Below, piece after piece: positions 37,690-47,178 of a stretch of 64,000 nucleotides of DNA. Position 1 is the stretch's first letter. Each line of letters begins with the position of its first letter. Both the position numbers and the translations under genes were made by a program. Source of the stretch: Propionimicrobium lymphophilum DSM 4903. Lineage in GTDB: Bacteria > Actinomycetota > Actinomycetes > Propionibacteriales > Propionibacteriaceae. The notes under the pieces were generated by a model that saw only the letters and a program-made list of their open reading frames with translations, did no database searches and was not told where the DNA came from. The stretch lies in NCBI RefSeq assembly GCF_000423485.1, contig NZ_KE384026.1:233583-297582 (forward strand). Reading direction: 5' to 3'.

Positions 37690-40600
37690 GTGCATTTATC
37701 TGATGTTTTATTCAGCAAAGTTCTGCTAGCCGATGGAGCGATGGGGACGATGCTGCAAGCTGCAGACATCAAATCTGAGGATTTTGAAGGACTTGAGGGC
37801 TGCAATGAGGTGCTTAACCGCACCCGACCCGATGTAGTTAAGGACATTCATCGTGCCTATTTCGAGGCAGGAAGCGATCTGGTTGAGACCAACTCCTTCG
37901 GCACGAACTTGGCTGCACTCGCCGAATATGGAATCGAAGACCAGATAGACGATCTGGCATTTCGTGCGGCGAAACTAGCCAGAGAAACAGCTGACGAATT
38001 CTCGACGGAGCAGTGGCCGAGATTCGTTTTGGGTAGTGTCGGGCCTGGCACTAAGTTGCCTACGCTTGGACAAATCGATTTCGCTGATATGCGTGACGCT
38101 TATTACACGCAGATATCTGCGATGATTCGCGGTGGTATCGACGCGGTCCAGATCGAGACCGCGCAGGATCTTCTTCAGGCTAAGGCAGCTGTCATCGCAG
38201 CTAAACGCGCTAGGTCGGACGCAAACATTGACCTCCCAATTTTTGTTTCCGTAACAGTCGAGACCACTGGAACTATGCTTCTTGGATCTGAGATTGGTGC
38301 CGCACTATGCGCTCTCGAGCCGCTTGGCGTCGACATTCTCGGATTGAACTGTGCTACTGGGCCCACAGAGATGAGGGAATATCTTCGCTACCTATCTAGA
38401 AACTCGAAGATGGGTGTTTCTGCAATGCCTAACGCGGGTCTTCCACAGTTGACATCACAAGGAGCGGTATACGATCTTACTCCCGATCAGCTGGCGAAAG
38501 CCCTTAGCGAATTTATTGCCGAAGACGGTTTGTGCCTGGTCGGTGGATGCTGCGGCACCACACCCGAGCACATTCGAATGGTTCGTGAGGCCATTGGTGA
38601 TAACCACCCGTTAAAAGACCGAGTAGTAAAGAAAATGAACTCGGTTTCATCTCTTTACTCTGACGTTCCGCTTAAGCAGGATACTAGCTACCTCACAATT
38701 GGCGAGCGTACGAATGCCAACGGTTCGAAGGCGTTTAGAGAGGCGATGCTGGAGGGCAATTGGGACGAGTGCCTCGACATCGCCAGGGGACAGCTGCGTC
38801 AGGGGGCGCACGTTCTTGACCTGTGCGTCGACTACGTGGGTCGCGATGGATCGCAAGATATGTCTTACGCTGCAGCCAGATTCGCCACGTCCGTCACACT
38901 GCCGTTGATGCTGGACTCCACCGAGCCCGCAGTAATTGAAGCGGGGCTGAATAAACTTGCTGGACGATGCATCGTAAACTCTGTTAACTACGAAGACGGC
39001 GATGGCCCGGATTCTCGTTTTAACAAAATAATGAAGCTGGTCAGCGAACACGGTTCAGCCGTGGTTGCGCTGACCATTGATGAAAACGGTCAGGCGAGAA
39101 CCGCAGACCATAAGGTCGAGGTTGCAGAGCGACTGATTAAAGATCTGACGGAAAACTGGGGGATGGATGAGGGAGATATCCTTGTCGACTGCCTTACATT
39201 CCCGATTGCGACAGGTGCCGACGAAACCCGTCGCGATGGCATCGAAACCATCGAGGCCATTCGGCGGCTAAAAGAATCTCATCCGCGAGTAGGCACTACT
39301 CTTGGCCTTTCAAACATCAGCTTCGGTCTGAACCCCGCTGCCCGAGTCGTGCTGAATAGTGTGTTTTTAGATGAATGCGTCAAAGCAGGGCTGGATTCTG
39401 CGATCGTTTCCGTCGCAAAAATTATGCCGTTAGATCAGATCGAGCCGCGTCAGGTCGAAGTGGCATTAGACCTCATATATGACCGACGCAAAGATGGTTA
39501 CGATCCTCTAAGCGAGATGCTGACGCTATTCGAGAACGTCTCTAAGGCAGACGTTAAAGCTGGGCGTGAAGCAAAGCTGAGCTCCATGCCGCTGAACGAA
39601 CGGCTTGGGCAGAGAATCATCGATGGTAACGATAAGGGTCTCGAAGATGACCTCGACCTTGCCATGAAAGAAAAAGAACCCATTGAAATCATCAATGAGG
39701 ACCTTCTTTCGGGCATGAAAACCGTTGGTGAATTATTCGGCGCAGGAAAGATGCAGCTTCCATTCGTGCTAGCGGCAGCTGAAACCATGAAGAGAGCTGT
39801 AGCGTATCTTGAACCGCACATGACATCGGACGAGCAGGCGACCTCGAAGGGAACGCTTGTCCTAGCAACGGTTAAAGGCGATGTACACGACATTGGTAAA
39901 AACCTTGTTGACATCATCGTAAGCAATAACGGATACACCGTAGTCAATTTAGGCATTAAGCAACCTATTTCCTCAATCGTCGAGGCCGCTGAAAAGCACC
40001 ACGCAGATGCAATCGGCATGAGTGGATTGCTCGTTAAGTCGACAATGGTGATGCGAGACAATCTAGAAGAGTTGAATGTTAGAGGCCTTTCTAAGTATCC
40101 GGTGATTCTTGGAGGAGCAGCGCTGACTCGAACGTTCGTTGACGAAGATCTGACCGCTTTGTACAAGGGCACTGTTAAGTACGCCAAGGACGCGTTTGAG
40201 GGTCTGACTCTGATGAACACCATCATGGACATCAAGGCTGGAAAACCTGGTGCGGAGCTGCCCGAGCCTAGGAAACGGCGAGTGAAAAAGGTAGCTAAGA
40301 AGAATACCGAGCATTCAACCGAACGCTCAGAGGTAGCCCGCGGTGTCCCTGTCCCTGAACCTCCGTTCTATGGAAATCGTGTTCTAAAAGGGATGACGCT
40401 TTCAGACGTTGTCGAATGGCTTGACGAGAAGGCAACGCTCATGGGCCGCTGGGGCCTGCGAGGAACCAGAGACGGGATGACCTATGAACAGCTAGCTCAG
40501 AGTGAGGGGCGGCCTCGGCTCAGGGGACTTTTGGAAACTCTGCAGTCAGAAAAGCTTCTCGACTTCGGCGTCGTATACGGCTATTACCCGTGTTTTTCAG

Positions 40601-41157
40601 AGGGCGAAGATCTGATCGTTTGCGATCCAGATACCAAGAATGAACTTTTCACTTGGACATTTCCTCGCCAGAACGGTAATCGCAGATTGTGCATTCCAGA
40701 TTTCTTTCGCGATAGGCAGGAAGCTGAAAAGCAAGGTCTAGACGTAATCGGTCTTCAGATAGTTACCATCGGAAGCAAGGCCAGCGAAAAGACGGCCGAG
40801 ATGTACGCAAAAAATGAGTACCGCGCATATCTGGAGATGCATGGACTTTCCTGTCAGCTTGCAGAAGCACTTGCCGAATGGGCTCACCATCGGATCCGTC
40901 AGGAACTAGGCATTGCTGGTGAGGACGGGGAAATCGAAGCCCAGGTAGCTAAGCAGGCTTATCAGGGAAGCCGATATAGCTTCGGCTATGGCGCATGCCC
41001 AGATTTGCATATGCGAAGGCAAATCGTCGATGCGCTAGACGCCGAGCGAATTGGTGTTCACCTATCTGAGGAGTACCAGCTGGATCCTGAACAATCCACA
41101 GATGCATTTGTTGTGCACCACAAAGAGGCTAAGTATTTCTCCACTATGAAGGACTGA
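37690..41157 (+). CDS. metH: Cobalamin-dependent methionine synthase (1155 aa)
   Basis: Methylates homocysteine from methyl-THF through B12. Domains in order: homocysteine-binding barrel (1-300; zinc ligands at GLNC and GGCCGTTPEH), pterin-binding barrel (about 330-600; IGERTNANGSKAFREAML), B12 cap and Rossmann domain (about 640-860; DVHDIGKNLVDII supplies the cobalt-ligating histidine), then the activation domain (about 930-1155; GSRYSFGYGACPDLHMRRQIV). All modules are present, so the enzyme should be complete. A short basic linker (KRRVKKVAKK) precedes the activation domain. GTG 37690 has no ribosome binding site; the gap to rpe is too short for a B12 riboswitch. Confidence 0.96.
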   Translation: MHLSDVLFSKVLLADGAMGTMLQAADIKSEDFEGLEGCNEVLNRTRPDVVKDIHRAYFEAGSDLVETNSFGTNLAALAEYGIEDQIDDLAFRAAKLARETADEFSTEQWPRFVLGSVGPGTKLPTLGQIDFADMRDAYYTQISAMIRGGIDAVQIETAQDLLQAKAAVIAAKRARSDANIDLPIFVSVTVETTGTMLLGSEIGAALCALEPLGVDILGLNCATGPTEMREYLRYLSRNSKMGVSAMPNAGLPQLTSQGAVYDLTPDQLAKALSEFIAEDGLCLVGGCCGTTPEHIRMVREAIGDNHPLKDRVVKKMNSVSSLYSDVPLKQDTSYLTIGERTNANGSKAFREAMLEGNWDECLDIARGQLRQGAHVLDLCVDYVGRDGSQDMSYAAARFATSVTLPLMLDSTEPAVIEAGLNKLAGRCIVNSVNYEDGDGPDSRFNKIMKLVSEHGSAVVALTIDENGQARTADHKVEVAERLIKDLTENWGMDEGDILVDCLTFPIATGADETRRDGIETIEAIRRLKESHPRVGTTLGLSNISFGLNPAARVVLNSVFLDECVKAGLDSAIVSVAKIMPLDQIEPRQVEVALDLIYDRRKDGYDPLSEMLTLFENVSKADVKAGREAKLSSMPLNERLGQRIIDGNDKGLEDDLDLAMKEKEPIEIINEDLLSGMKTVGELFGAGKMQLPFVLAAAETMKRAVAYLEPHMTSDEQATSKGTLVLATVKGDVHDIGKNLVDIIVSNNGYTVVNLGIKQPISSIVEAAEKHHADAIGMSGLLVKSTMVMRDNLEELNVRGLSKYPVILGGAALTRTFVDEDLTALYKGTVKYAKDAFEGLTLMNTIMDIKAGKPGAELPEPRKRRVKKVAKKNTEHSTERSEVARGVPVPEPPFYGNRVLKGMTLSDVVEWLDEKATLMGRWGLRGTRDGMTYEQLAQSEGRPRLRGLLETLQSEKLLDFGVVYGYYPCFSEGEDLIVCDPDTKNELFTWTFPRQNGNRRLCIPDFFRDRQEAEKQGLDVIGLQIVTIGSKASEKTAEMYAKNEYRAYLEMHGLSCQLAEALAEWAHHRIRQELGIAGEDGEIEAQVAKQAYQGSRYSFGYGACPDLHMRRQIVDALDAERIGVHLSEEYQLDPEQSTDAFVVHHKEAKYFSTMKD

Positions 41158-41158
41158 T

Positions 41159-41216
41159 CGGAGGTTCTGACAGCCGTTTGTCCCACTTGCCCGGACGTGA
41201 AAACCTCCGTCAGGGC
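41159..41216 (+). other. Two overlapping hairpins between metH and tyrA
   Basis: CGGAGGTT (41159-41166) can pair with AACCTCCG (41202-41209). Alternatively 41189-41197 pairs with 41208-41216 (9 bp, one mismatch). The two structures share bases 41208-41209 and compete. No U-tract follows, so the role is open: terminator for metH or a leader switch for tyrA. Confidence 0.35.
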
Positions 41217-41238
41217 TTGCGACTAAGCTTTGATCACG

Positions 41239-42336
41239 ATGGATACGAAAGAATTATCTGAACCGAGCTTCGCGGAAATTTCGCCGACCGTAATTGTCGG
41301 CGCCGGTTTAATCGGAGCTTCGATAGGTTGCGCTTTGATGTCGAGGGGTGTGAAGGTTCACCTCCGTGATTCCTCAACGGCTAATGCGCAGATCGCTGCA
41401 GCTCGCGGTGCAGGAGTTTTGGAGAGACCGGTTCAAGATGAAGTTCGACTGGTCGTGGTGGCTACACCTCCACAGGATGTTTCAGAGGTTGTTCGTATCT
41501 CTCTTAAAGAATTCCCAAATGCCGTAGTGACGGATGTAGCGTCCATCAAAAAGCAAATTGAAAAAGAGCTTGATGGCAGCACAGACCAAGAGCGTTACAT
41601 CGGCTCGCATCCAATGGCAGGATCCGCTCATACTGGGCCGCTGACCGCAACGTCCGATCTTTTTGAAGATCGTACGTGGGTAGTCACGGCTTCCTATGAC
41701 AACCCCGATTGGGTAGTGAGACGCGCTTTCATGCTTGGCACCGCTGCAGGCGCACGCACGGTTACTCGCAGCGCGACGGAACACGATCGTGCGGTTGCCG
41801 AAATCAGTCATGTTCCTCAAATAATGAGTTCTTTGACAGCGGCTCGCCTCACCGACGTTCCCTCAGAAGATTTGCAATTGGCAGGCCAGGGAGTCAGAGA
41901 TGTTACGCGGATCGCTGGCTCGGACCCAGAACTTTGGTCACAAATTATCGCTGCCAATACAGAAGAGATTCGAAATCAGTTGATTAAGGTGCAAAAAGAC
42001 CTGTCGAGGCTCATCGAGAATCTGGACGATCCTCGGATCGTCACAGACTTGCTTTCACGTGGTCGTCAGGGCAGGAAGGCTCTTCCTGCTAGGGCTGGCA
42101 AGTCTCCTGATCAGTTGGTCACTGTCACGGCAGAGATTCCTGATAAGCCTGGTGCAATGGCTAACATGTTTAGAGTTGCTGAAGAGGTCGGAGTGAACAT
42201 CGAAGACATTTCGATGGAGCACGATGTACACAGGAACTTTGGTTTCTTAAGGATCCAGGTAGCAATCGAGCAAGCCGATATCTTGCGCTCTGCTCTGCGC
42301 CAGCATTGGGAAGAAGGCAGACTTTCTTATGAATAA
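41239..42336 (+). CDS. tyrA: Prephenate dehydrogenase with C-terminal ACT domain (365 aa)
   Basis: Tyrosine synthesis: prephenate to 4-hydroxyphenylpyruvate. The NAD-binding VGAGLIGASIGCALMSRG is near residue 19, catalytic-region GSHPMAGSAHTGP near 125, and AEISHVPQIMSSLTAARL near 190 carries the conserved histidine. The helical dimerisation region ends near 285, and an ACT domain (VTVTAEIPDKPGAMANMFRVAEEVGVNIEDISME, about 292-325) follows, suggesting feedback control by an amino acid. ATG 41239 is chosen; TTG 41230 is also in frame. It overlaps cmk by 8 bp. Confidence 0.92.
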   Translation: MDTKELSEPSFAEISPTVIVGAGLIGASIGCALMSRGVKVHLRDSSTANAQIAAARGAGVLERPVQDEVRLVVVATPPQDVSEVVRISLKEFPNAVVTDVASIKKQIEKELDGSTDQERYIGSHPMAGSAHTGPLTATSDLFEDRTWVVTASYDNPDWVVRRAFMLGTAAGARTVTRSATEHDRAVAEISHVPQIMSSLTAARLTDVPSEDLQLAGQGVRDVTRIAGSDPELWSQIIAANTEEIRNQLIKVQKDLSRLIENLDDPRIVTDLLSRGRQGRKALPARAGKSPDQLVTVTAEIPDKPGAMANMFRVAEEVGVNIEDISMEHDVHRNFGFLRIQVAIEQADILRSALRQHWEEGRLSYE

Positions 42337-42991
42337 TTTGGTTATTGCCATGGATGGGCCAAGCGGCTCGGGAAAATCTTCAACTTCTAAGGGCGTAGCC
42401 GAAAAACTAGGGCTTGATTACTTGGACACCGGTTCGATGTACCGTGCGTTCACTCTGTACGGTCTCGAAAATAACGTCGAAGCTGATGATGAAAAGCAGG
42501 TTCAGGAGGCGATTGAGAAAATCGTTCTCGAGCTCATCACTGATCCGAAAGATTTCAGAGTTCGGCTAAACGGTAAAGACGTGACGGCTAAGCTCCATTC
42601 ACCCGATATTTCGGGGTCAGTTTCAAAATATGCCCGCATCCAGCCCATTCGTGACTTTTTGACTGCCCAGATGCGTGAGATCATCAAGAACTCCGGCAGG
42701 ATTGTAGTGGAGGGTAGGGACATTACGACTGTCGTGGCTCCCGATGCTCAGTTGCGTGTTCTTCTTGTCGCGGATCCGCAGAAACGGGTGGCTAGGCGTG
42801 CGGCCCAGGTTGCTGAGGCAGCTGATCTAGAGACCGTCACTGAGCAGGTGATCGGGCGCGACGAAGCTGACTCGAAGGTGAATGAGTTTATAAAACCGGC
42901 ACCTGGCGTTGAGCTTCTAGACAATTCTGACCTCAGCCTCCAAGAAGTAATCGAAAAGGTTATTTCTCTGGTTCCCGGAGATTTGCTCTAA
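42329..42991 (+). CDS. cmk: Cytidylate kinase (220 aa)
   Basis: Phosphorylates CMP/dCMP. Walker A GPSGSGKSS is at residues 9-17, with the CMP-site LDTGSMYRAFTLYGL near 32 and GRDITTVVAPDAQLRVLLVADPQKRVARR near 129. The length is standard. The start overlaps the tyrA end by 8 bp. der follows after 42 bp, the conserved cmk-der pair. Confidence 0.95.
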   Translation: MNNLVIAMDGPSGSGKSSTSKGVAEKLGLDYLDTGSMYRAFTLYGLENNVEADDEKQVQEAIEKIVLELITDPKDFRVRLNGKDVTAKLHSPDISGSVSKYARIQPIRDFLTAQMREIIKNSGRIVVEGRDITTVVAPDAQLRVLLVADPQKRVARRAAQVAEAADLETVTEQVIGRDEADSKVNEFIKPAPGVELLDNSDLSLQEVIEKVISLVPGDLL

Positions 42992-42997
42992 ATTTCT

Positions 42998-43027
42998 TTG
43001 TTCAGCTTTGGACATGTCGGCTAGCCT
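42998..43027 (+). promoter_or_regulatory. Promoter for der (TTGTTC, 18 bp, TAGCCT), leaderless start
   Basis: TTGTTC at 42998-43003 and TAGCCT at 43022-43027 are 18 bp apart. The -10 ends 6 bases before GTG 43034, so transcription would begin at or next to the start codon. Confidence 0.55.
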
Positions 43028-43033
43028 GAATAG

Positions 43034-44359
43034 GTGAGTGAAAATGTTCCTAGCCGTCCGGTAGTTGCTGTCGTTGGTCGCCCTAACGTCGGCAAATCGA
43101 CTCTTGTCAACCGAATTCTTGGCAGGCGCGAAGCTGTGGTCCAAGATACCCCGGGTGTGACTCGTGACAGGGTCAGCTACGACGCTAACTGGAACGGCCG
43201 TGATTTCATATTGGTTGATACCGGTGGCTGGGCCCAGGACGCAACAGGAATGGCTGCCCGCATCTCTGAGCAAGCGGAAATCGCTATTTCGCTTGCCGAT
43301 GCAGTTCTTTTTGTCGTGGATGCCACGGTCGGCATCACCGATGACGACGAAGCAGTCGTAAAAATTCTTCGCAGGTCGAAAAAGCCAGTTGTATTGGCAG
43401 CGAACAAGGTTGATGACTCCAGGGGAGAGGCGGATGCGCTTTCACTATGGAATCTTGGTTTGGGGCAGCCATGGCCAGTGAGCGCTTTCCACGGCAGGGG
43501 TAGCGGCGACTTACTTGATGCACTTGTCGAGATACTTCCAGAACAGAGCGAGCATGAAGAAGAAATTGGCGGGCCTCGCAGGGTAGCCATCGTAGGTAAA
43601 CCAAATGTCGGTAAGAGTTCGCTGTTGAACAAACTTGCTGGGCAGCATCGCTCTGTCGTGAGTGACGTATCCGGAACGACCGTAGACCCCGTTGACGAAC
43701 TAGTAGATATCGACGGCACCCCATACCGTTTAATCGATACGGCTGGTATTCGCAAACGCGTTAAAGAGGCTTCCGGGAGCGAGTATTACGCCTTTCTTAG
43801 GACGCAAGCAGCCATCGAACGTGCGGAATGCTGCATTGTGGTTATTGACGGCAGCCAGCCCGTGACTGAGCAAGATCTTAAGATTTTGTCCAGCGTCGAG
43901 GAATCTGGCCGTTCTCTAGTTCTTGCCTTCAACAAATGGGACATTACTGATGGGGAGCGACGCTTCTATTTAGATCGGGAAATCGAGCGCGACCTGAATG
44001 CGTGGTCATGGGCTCCCCAGGTCAACATCTCTGCTCTAACAGGTAGGGGTGTGCAGCGACTCAGCAAGGCAATCGAAAAGTCTCTTGAGGGCTGGGACAC
44101 TCGCGTATCGACTGGTCAACTCAATTCTTTCCTAGGTCGAGTGGTTGCCGCTCATCCTCACCCTGTTCGTGGTGGAAAGCAACCGAGAATCCTTTTCGCG
44201 ACACAGCCAATGAGCCGACCGCCTTCGTTTGTTTTGTTTACCACCGGAGACATGGACGCGAGCTATGTTCGCTTCGTGGAGCGCAGGCTAAGAGAAGAGT
44301 TTGGCTTTGAGGGGAGCCCTGTACCCATCAGCGTGCGGCCTAGGGCTAAGCGTAAGTAG
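43034..44359 (+). CDS. der: GTPase Der/EngA (441 aa)
   Basis: Tandem-domain GTPase essential for 50S ribosome assembly. G1 motifs [10 protein letters not shown] (residue about 16) and [11 protein letters not shown] (about 189), with DTGG / DTAGI G3 motifs and NKVD / NKWD G4 motifs in both domains. A KH-like C-terminal domain ends in the basic RPRAKRK. The length is typical of the short bacterial form. GTG 43034 follows a promoter rather than a ribosome binding site. Confidence 0.96.
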   Translation: MSENVPSRPVVAVVGRPNVGKSTLVNRILGRREAVVQDTPGVTRDRVSYDANWNGRDFILVDTGGWAQDATGMAARISEQAEIAISLADAVLFVVDATVGITDDDEAVVKILRRSKKPVVLAANKVDDSRGEADALSLWNLGLGQPWPVSAFHGRGSGDLLDALVEILPEQSEHEEEIGGPRRVAIVGKPNVGKSSLLNKLAGQHRSVVSDVSGTTVDPVDELVDIDGTPYRLIDTAGIRKRVKEASGSEYYAFLRTQAAIERAECCIVVIDGSQPVTEQDLKILSSVEESGRSLVLAFNKWDITDGERRFYLDREIERDLNAWSWAPQVNISALTGRGVQRLSKAIEKSLEGWDTRVSTGQLNSFLGRVVAAHPHPVRGGKQPRILFATQPMSRPPSFVLFTTGDMDASYVRFVERRLREEFGFEGSPVPISVRPRAKRK

Positions 44360-44365
44360 TTCGCT

Positions 44366-44395
44366 TTGTAAAAAGCGTATTGGATACGCTATTCT
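44366..44395 (+). promoter_or_regulatory. Promoter for tRNA-Pro, overlapping an inverted repeat
   Basis: TTGTAA (44366-44371), 18 bp, TATTCT (44390-44395), about 27 bp before the tRNA. Inside it AGCGTAT (44374-44380) and ATACGCT (44384-44390) form a perfect 7-bp inverted repeat with a 3-base centre, which could also be a weak der terminator because a pyrimidine-rich run follows. Confidence 0.45.
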
Positions 44396-44403
44396 TCTTT
44401 CTT

Positions 44404-44419
44404 GGGTCACAAATGACCC
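44404..44419 (+). other. Short hairpin in the tRNA-Pro 5' leader
   Basis: GGGTCA (44404-44409) and TGACCC (44414-44419) pair perfectly around CAAA, ending 2 bases before the mature tRNA. This is a possible leader structure for precursor processing. Confidence 0.35.
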
Positions 44420-44421
44420 GG

Positions 44422-44495
<74 letters not shown>

Positions 44496-44564
44496 CAAGG
44501 CATAATGCCTAGTCAGAAGCGGTTTTGAAACCTCTAATTCATCTTTTGAAACGTTAACAAAACG

Positions 44565-44593
44565 TTAGAGAAACTAGATTCTCTAAATTTTTT
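44565..44593 (+). terminator. Rho-independent terminator after tRNA-Pro
   Basis: TTAGAGAA (44565-44572) and TTCTCTAA (44579-44586) form a perfect 8-bp stem with a 6-base loop, followed by ATTTTTT. Confidence 0.8.
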
Positions 44594-44718
44594 GTGCTTG
44601 CGATTTTTTGCAGCTATATAGTTCGCCGGCTTTAGAAGGCACTCGGAAATAGGAAACGAGCACGTTAAACTTATTGCTTAACCTGGAACTTCAGATTTAT
44701 TTGTTGGTGATTTAGGCA

Positions 44719-45513
44719 ATGACAAAAATCGTTGATTTCGGGCGTCTTTGGAAAGAAGACCTTGCGGCAGACAAAAATCGTAGAGTCGCCGAGCCCGATG
44801 ATCTTCGTTTCTGGGCAAAAAACTCGTCAGGCTACAATCAGCGCGCAGGCAATCCTGCTGAGCATGTAAACACTCTTGCGTATCTTCGAACCGTCATCAA
44901 ACCGGGAACTAGCGTCTTAGACATCGGCACAGGTACGGGGAGGATAGCTCTCGACCTTGCAGAACACGGTTGTAAAGTTACGGCGCTTGATGCATCTATT
45001 GACATGCTTGAAGCAGCTGAGGCCGAAGCTAAACTACAAGGGCTGAAAATAGAATTCGTACATTCTTCTTGGCCGATAAGGCTAGAAAAGAGTTTTGAAT
45101 ACACCGTAGCTTCGTGGTCGCTATATAGGCAGAGGGATCTTTTAGGGGCTTTAAGAGCGATGGTCGAGCAGACCAGAAGCATCGCTTTCGCTATTGACAC
45201 CACGGGCGCACCGAACGTTTTGGACGAAGCTATCGCTATCTCTCAAGGCAAAGAGCCCGAACCTACTCAGGCTAGAACTCTGCTGTTAGCCGGCGGATTT
45301 GCCCAATTAGGAATTCCAGTGGGAATCGAACTAATTACCGAAAAGCGAAAGGTTACAGCCAATCAGCTAGCAACGCTTTTGAAAGATTCCCAGAAACTTC
45401 TATCTGATCGAGCAAAAGAATACCTGGATAGAAATGCGCAGATTACACAAGAAGGCTGGCTATACCCAAGGACCAGGGGAGTGGTATACGCAAAAATACC
45501 AAGACGAAACTAG
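44719..45513 (+). CDS. Class I SAM-dependent methyltransferase (264 aa)
   Basis: Motif I VLDIGTGTGRIALDLAEHG (about residues 65-83) and the acidic residue of motif II in VTALDASIDMLEAAEAEAK identify a Rossmann methyltransferase. ASWSLYRQ replaces the usual motif IV block. The C-terminal third is unlike families I can name, and the substrate is unknown. It stands alone between the tRNA terminator and the convergent mntH. There is no clear ribosome binding site or well-placed -10 near ATG 44719, so the start is less certain than for neighbours. Confidence 0.78.
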   Translation: MTKIVDFGRLWKEDLAADKNRRVAEPDDLRFWAKNSSGYNQRAGNPAEHVNTLAYLRTVIKPGTSVLDIGTGTGRIALDLAEHGCKVTALDASIDMLEAAEAEAKLQGLKIEFVHSSWPIRLEKSFEYTVASWSLYRQRDLLGALRAMVEQTRSIAFAIDTTGAPNVLDEAIAISQGKEPEPTQARTLLLAGGFAQLGIPVGIELITEKRKVTANQLATLLKDSQKLLSDRAKEYLDRNAQITQEGWLYPRTRGVVYAKIPRRN

Positions 45514-45538
45514 GCACTTTGAACTAATTCTTCCGGCC

Positions 45539-46783
45539 TCAAGCGTCCACGCCTAGAAAAGTCAGCAAAATAAGTGCGGCGTTCAAAGCTACGATCAAAA
45601 ACACAATCACATTCATCGCCCACTTGGTTCCGTTGCTATCTGCGGTCGTGCCCATAAGTTCTTTGTTCCGCGTGTAAGCAGCAAGAGGAATGATAGCTAG
45701 CGGGATGCCGAAGGAGAGCGCGACTTGGGAAATAACCAATGCCCAGGTCGGGTTTGGATATAGCCAAAGAATAAGTAACGCAGGTATCAGAGTGACAATG
45801 CGTCGAAGAAAAATCGGAACCCTGACGTGAAGAAGCCCGTCCATGATCTCGGAACCCGCGTAGGAGCCAACTGATGTGGAGGCGAGTCCGGAAGCAAGAA
45901 GACCGATCGCGAAAATCACTCCAATAACAGGGCCGAGGGTTGATTCAATTGCGTGATGCGCACCCTCAATCGAGTCAGTTCCAGTCTGGCCATAAAGCGC
46001 CGATGCCGCTAATAGCAGCAATGCAATGTTAACCGCCCCAGCTATTATCAGCGCATAAACAACGTCATGACGACTAGCTCGGAGAAGATGAGGCAAGTCT
46101 TGCTTTGCACGTCTCGAAAAACGATGGTTAACCAGAGATGAGTGTAGATAAATCGCGTGCGGCATCACGGTGGCTCCCAGCATGGACGCCGCAATCAAAA
46201 CCGTTTCAGTGCCCTGGAATCTAGGCACGAGACCGCCGAGCATGCCCAACGGATCCGGAGGCTTAATAAAAAGTCCAGCAACAAAACCAAGTGTGATTAT
46301 CGCCAATAAAGCGATAACTATCGCCTCGAATTGGCGCTGGCGTTTTTCGTTTTGAAAGATAAGGAGCGTAAGAGATACTCCGCCTACGATGGCACCGCCC
46401 ACGAGAAGTGGAAGATCAAATAGTAGCTGGAGGGCTATCGCTCCTCCGATGACTTCAGCCAGATCGGTGGCGGCAGCAATTATTTCTGCCTGAATCCAAA
46501 ACGAGATCCTGCTTTTCTTAGACAGTCTCTGCCCCAACAGCTGGGGGAGCGACATGCCAGTAACCAACCCAAGCTTCGCGCTTTGATATTGAATCAAAAC
46601 AGCCATAGCGTTTGCCAATACCAAAACCCACACCAATAGGTATGCGTATCTGGCTCCAGCAGTAATATTTGCTGCAACATTTCCCGGATCGACGTATGCG
46701 ACCGCTGCCACAAAGGCAGGGCCCAACATTGGGCCCACGCTCTTCTTGACAGCGGTCTTTGCGTCCGGGGAGACATCTTCCAT
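45539..46783 (-). CDS. mntH: Nramp-family divalent metal transporter, MntH-like (414 aa)
   Basis: Proton-coupled Mn(II)/Fe(II) importer. The TM1 metal-binding motif AYVDPGNVAANITAG is near residue 31 and the TM6 motif MPHAIYLHSSLV near 210; 11 or so membrane helices are visible. The conserved methionine and histidine of TM6 favour Mn/Fe over other metals. The frame extends to 46867, but ATG 46783 has TGAGG 6 bases upstream and gives a normal length; ATG 46795 is the alternative. An MntR-like regulator lies about 3.4 kb away on the same strand and may control it. Confidence 0.9.
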   Translation of the reverse strand: MEDVSPDAKTAVKKSVGPMLGPAFVAAVAYVDPGNVAANITAGARYAYLLVWVLVLANAMAVLIQYQSAKLGLVTGMSLPQLLGQRLSKKSRISFWIQAEIIAAATDLAEVIGGAIALQLLFDLPLLVGGAIVGGVSLTLLIFQNEKRQRQFEAIVIALLAIITLGFVAGLFIKPPDPLGMLGGLVPRFQGTETVLIAASMLGATVMPHAIYLHSSLVNHRFSRRAKQDLPHLLRASRHDVVYALIIAGAVNIALLLLAASALYGQTGTDSIEGAHHAIESTLGPVIGVIFAIGLLASGLASTSVGSYAGSEIMDGLLHVRVPIFLRRIVTLIPALLILWLYPNPTWALVISQVALSFGIPLAIIPLAAYTRNKELMGTTADSNGTKWAMNVIVFLIVALNAALILLTFLGVDA

Positions 46784-47178
46784 TAGTAGCCTCATAGATT
46801 TAGTTAGATGATTCAAAAAATAAAGTTCGGCAAATCGAAAGTATAAGACCATAGTCTTTTTATTCAAGAATCACTATTTAAAATCGAAGCTATTTGGCTC
46901 CAGATCTCCTTACTAGTTTGGCGAGCTCCTCACTCCAAAAGACAGTCGATGCCATAGCTATCGACGCCCAGAGCCCGCTTGTTCGAGAAGAATCCAACCA
47001 GTCGCACTGATCCAACGCGCCTCTGCTTCTTCGCTGGATAATCTTTACTCAAGATTGATATTGAACTCGGCGGCAAGATCACCCATACTGAAAAGTGTCG
47101 GTTGAGTCATATCAACCCTAAGGGATCAAAAAGTAGGAACGCCGAAAAGACCTTCCCAATCAGGATCGTTGGAAAACT
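46784..47178. other. Intergenic region upstream of mntH; no confident gene
   Basis: This 395-bp gap holds the mntH leader and no recognisable gene. A near-palindrome AAGACCATAGTCTT lies at 46845-46858. On the minus strand a 50-codon open frame (46930-47082, from GTG) reads ILSKDYPAKKQRRVGSVRL and onward with no family I know. Adjacent frames also contain short protein-like runs broken by stops, so this may be a decayed gene. GGTTGA/TCAACC (47100-47117) forms a small hairpin downstream of the permease gene. Confidence 0.4.

Noticed and set aside
39498-40235. 245-codon open frame on the minus strand inside metH
   Set aside because: Serine- and threonine-rich low-complexity translation antisense to the conserved B12-binding domain of MetH; a shadow.
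44398-44421. T-box or other amino-acid-sensing leader before tRNA-Pro
   Set aside because: The segment is too short and leads into a tRNA gene, not a synthetase or transporter; the GGGTCA/TGACCC hairpin is better read as a leader stem.
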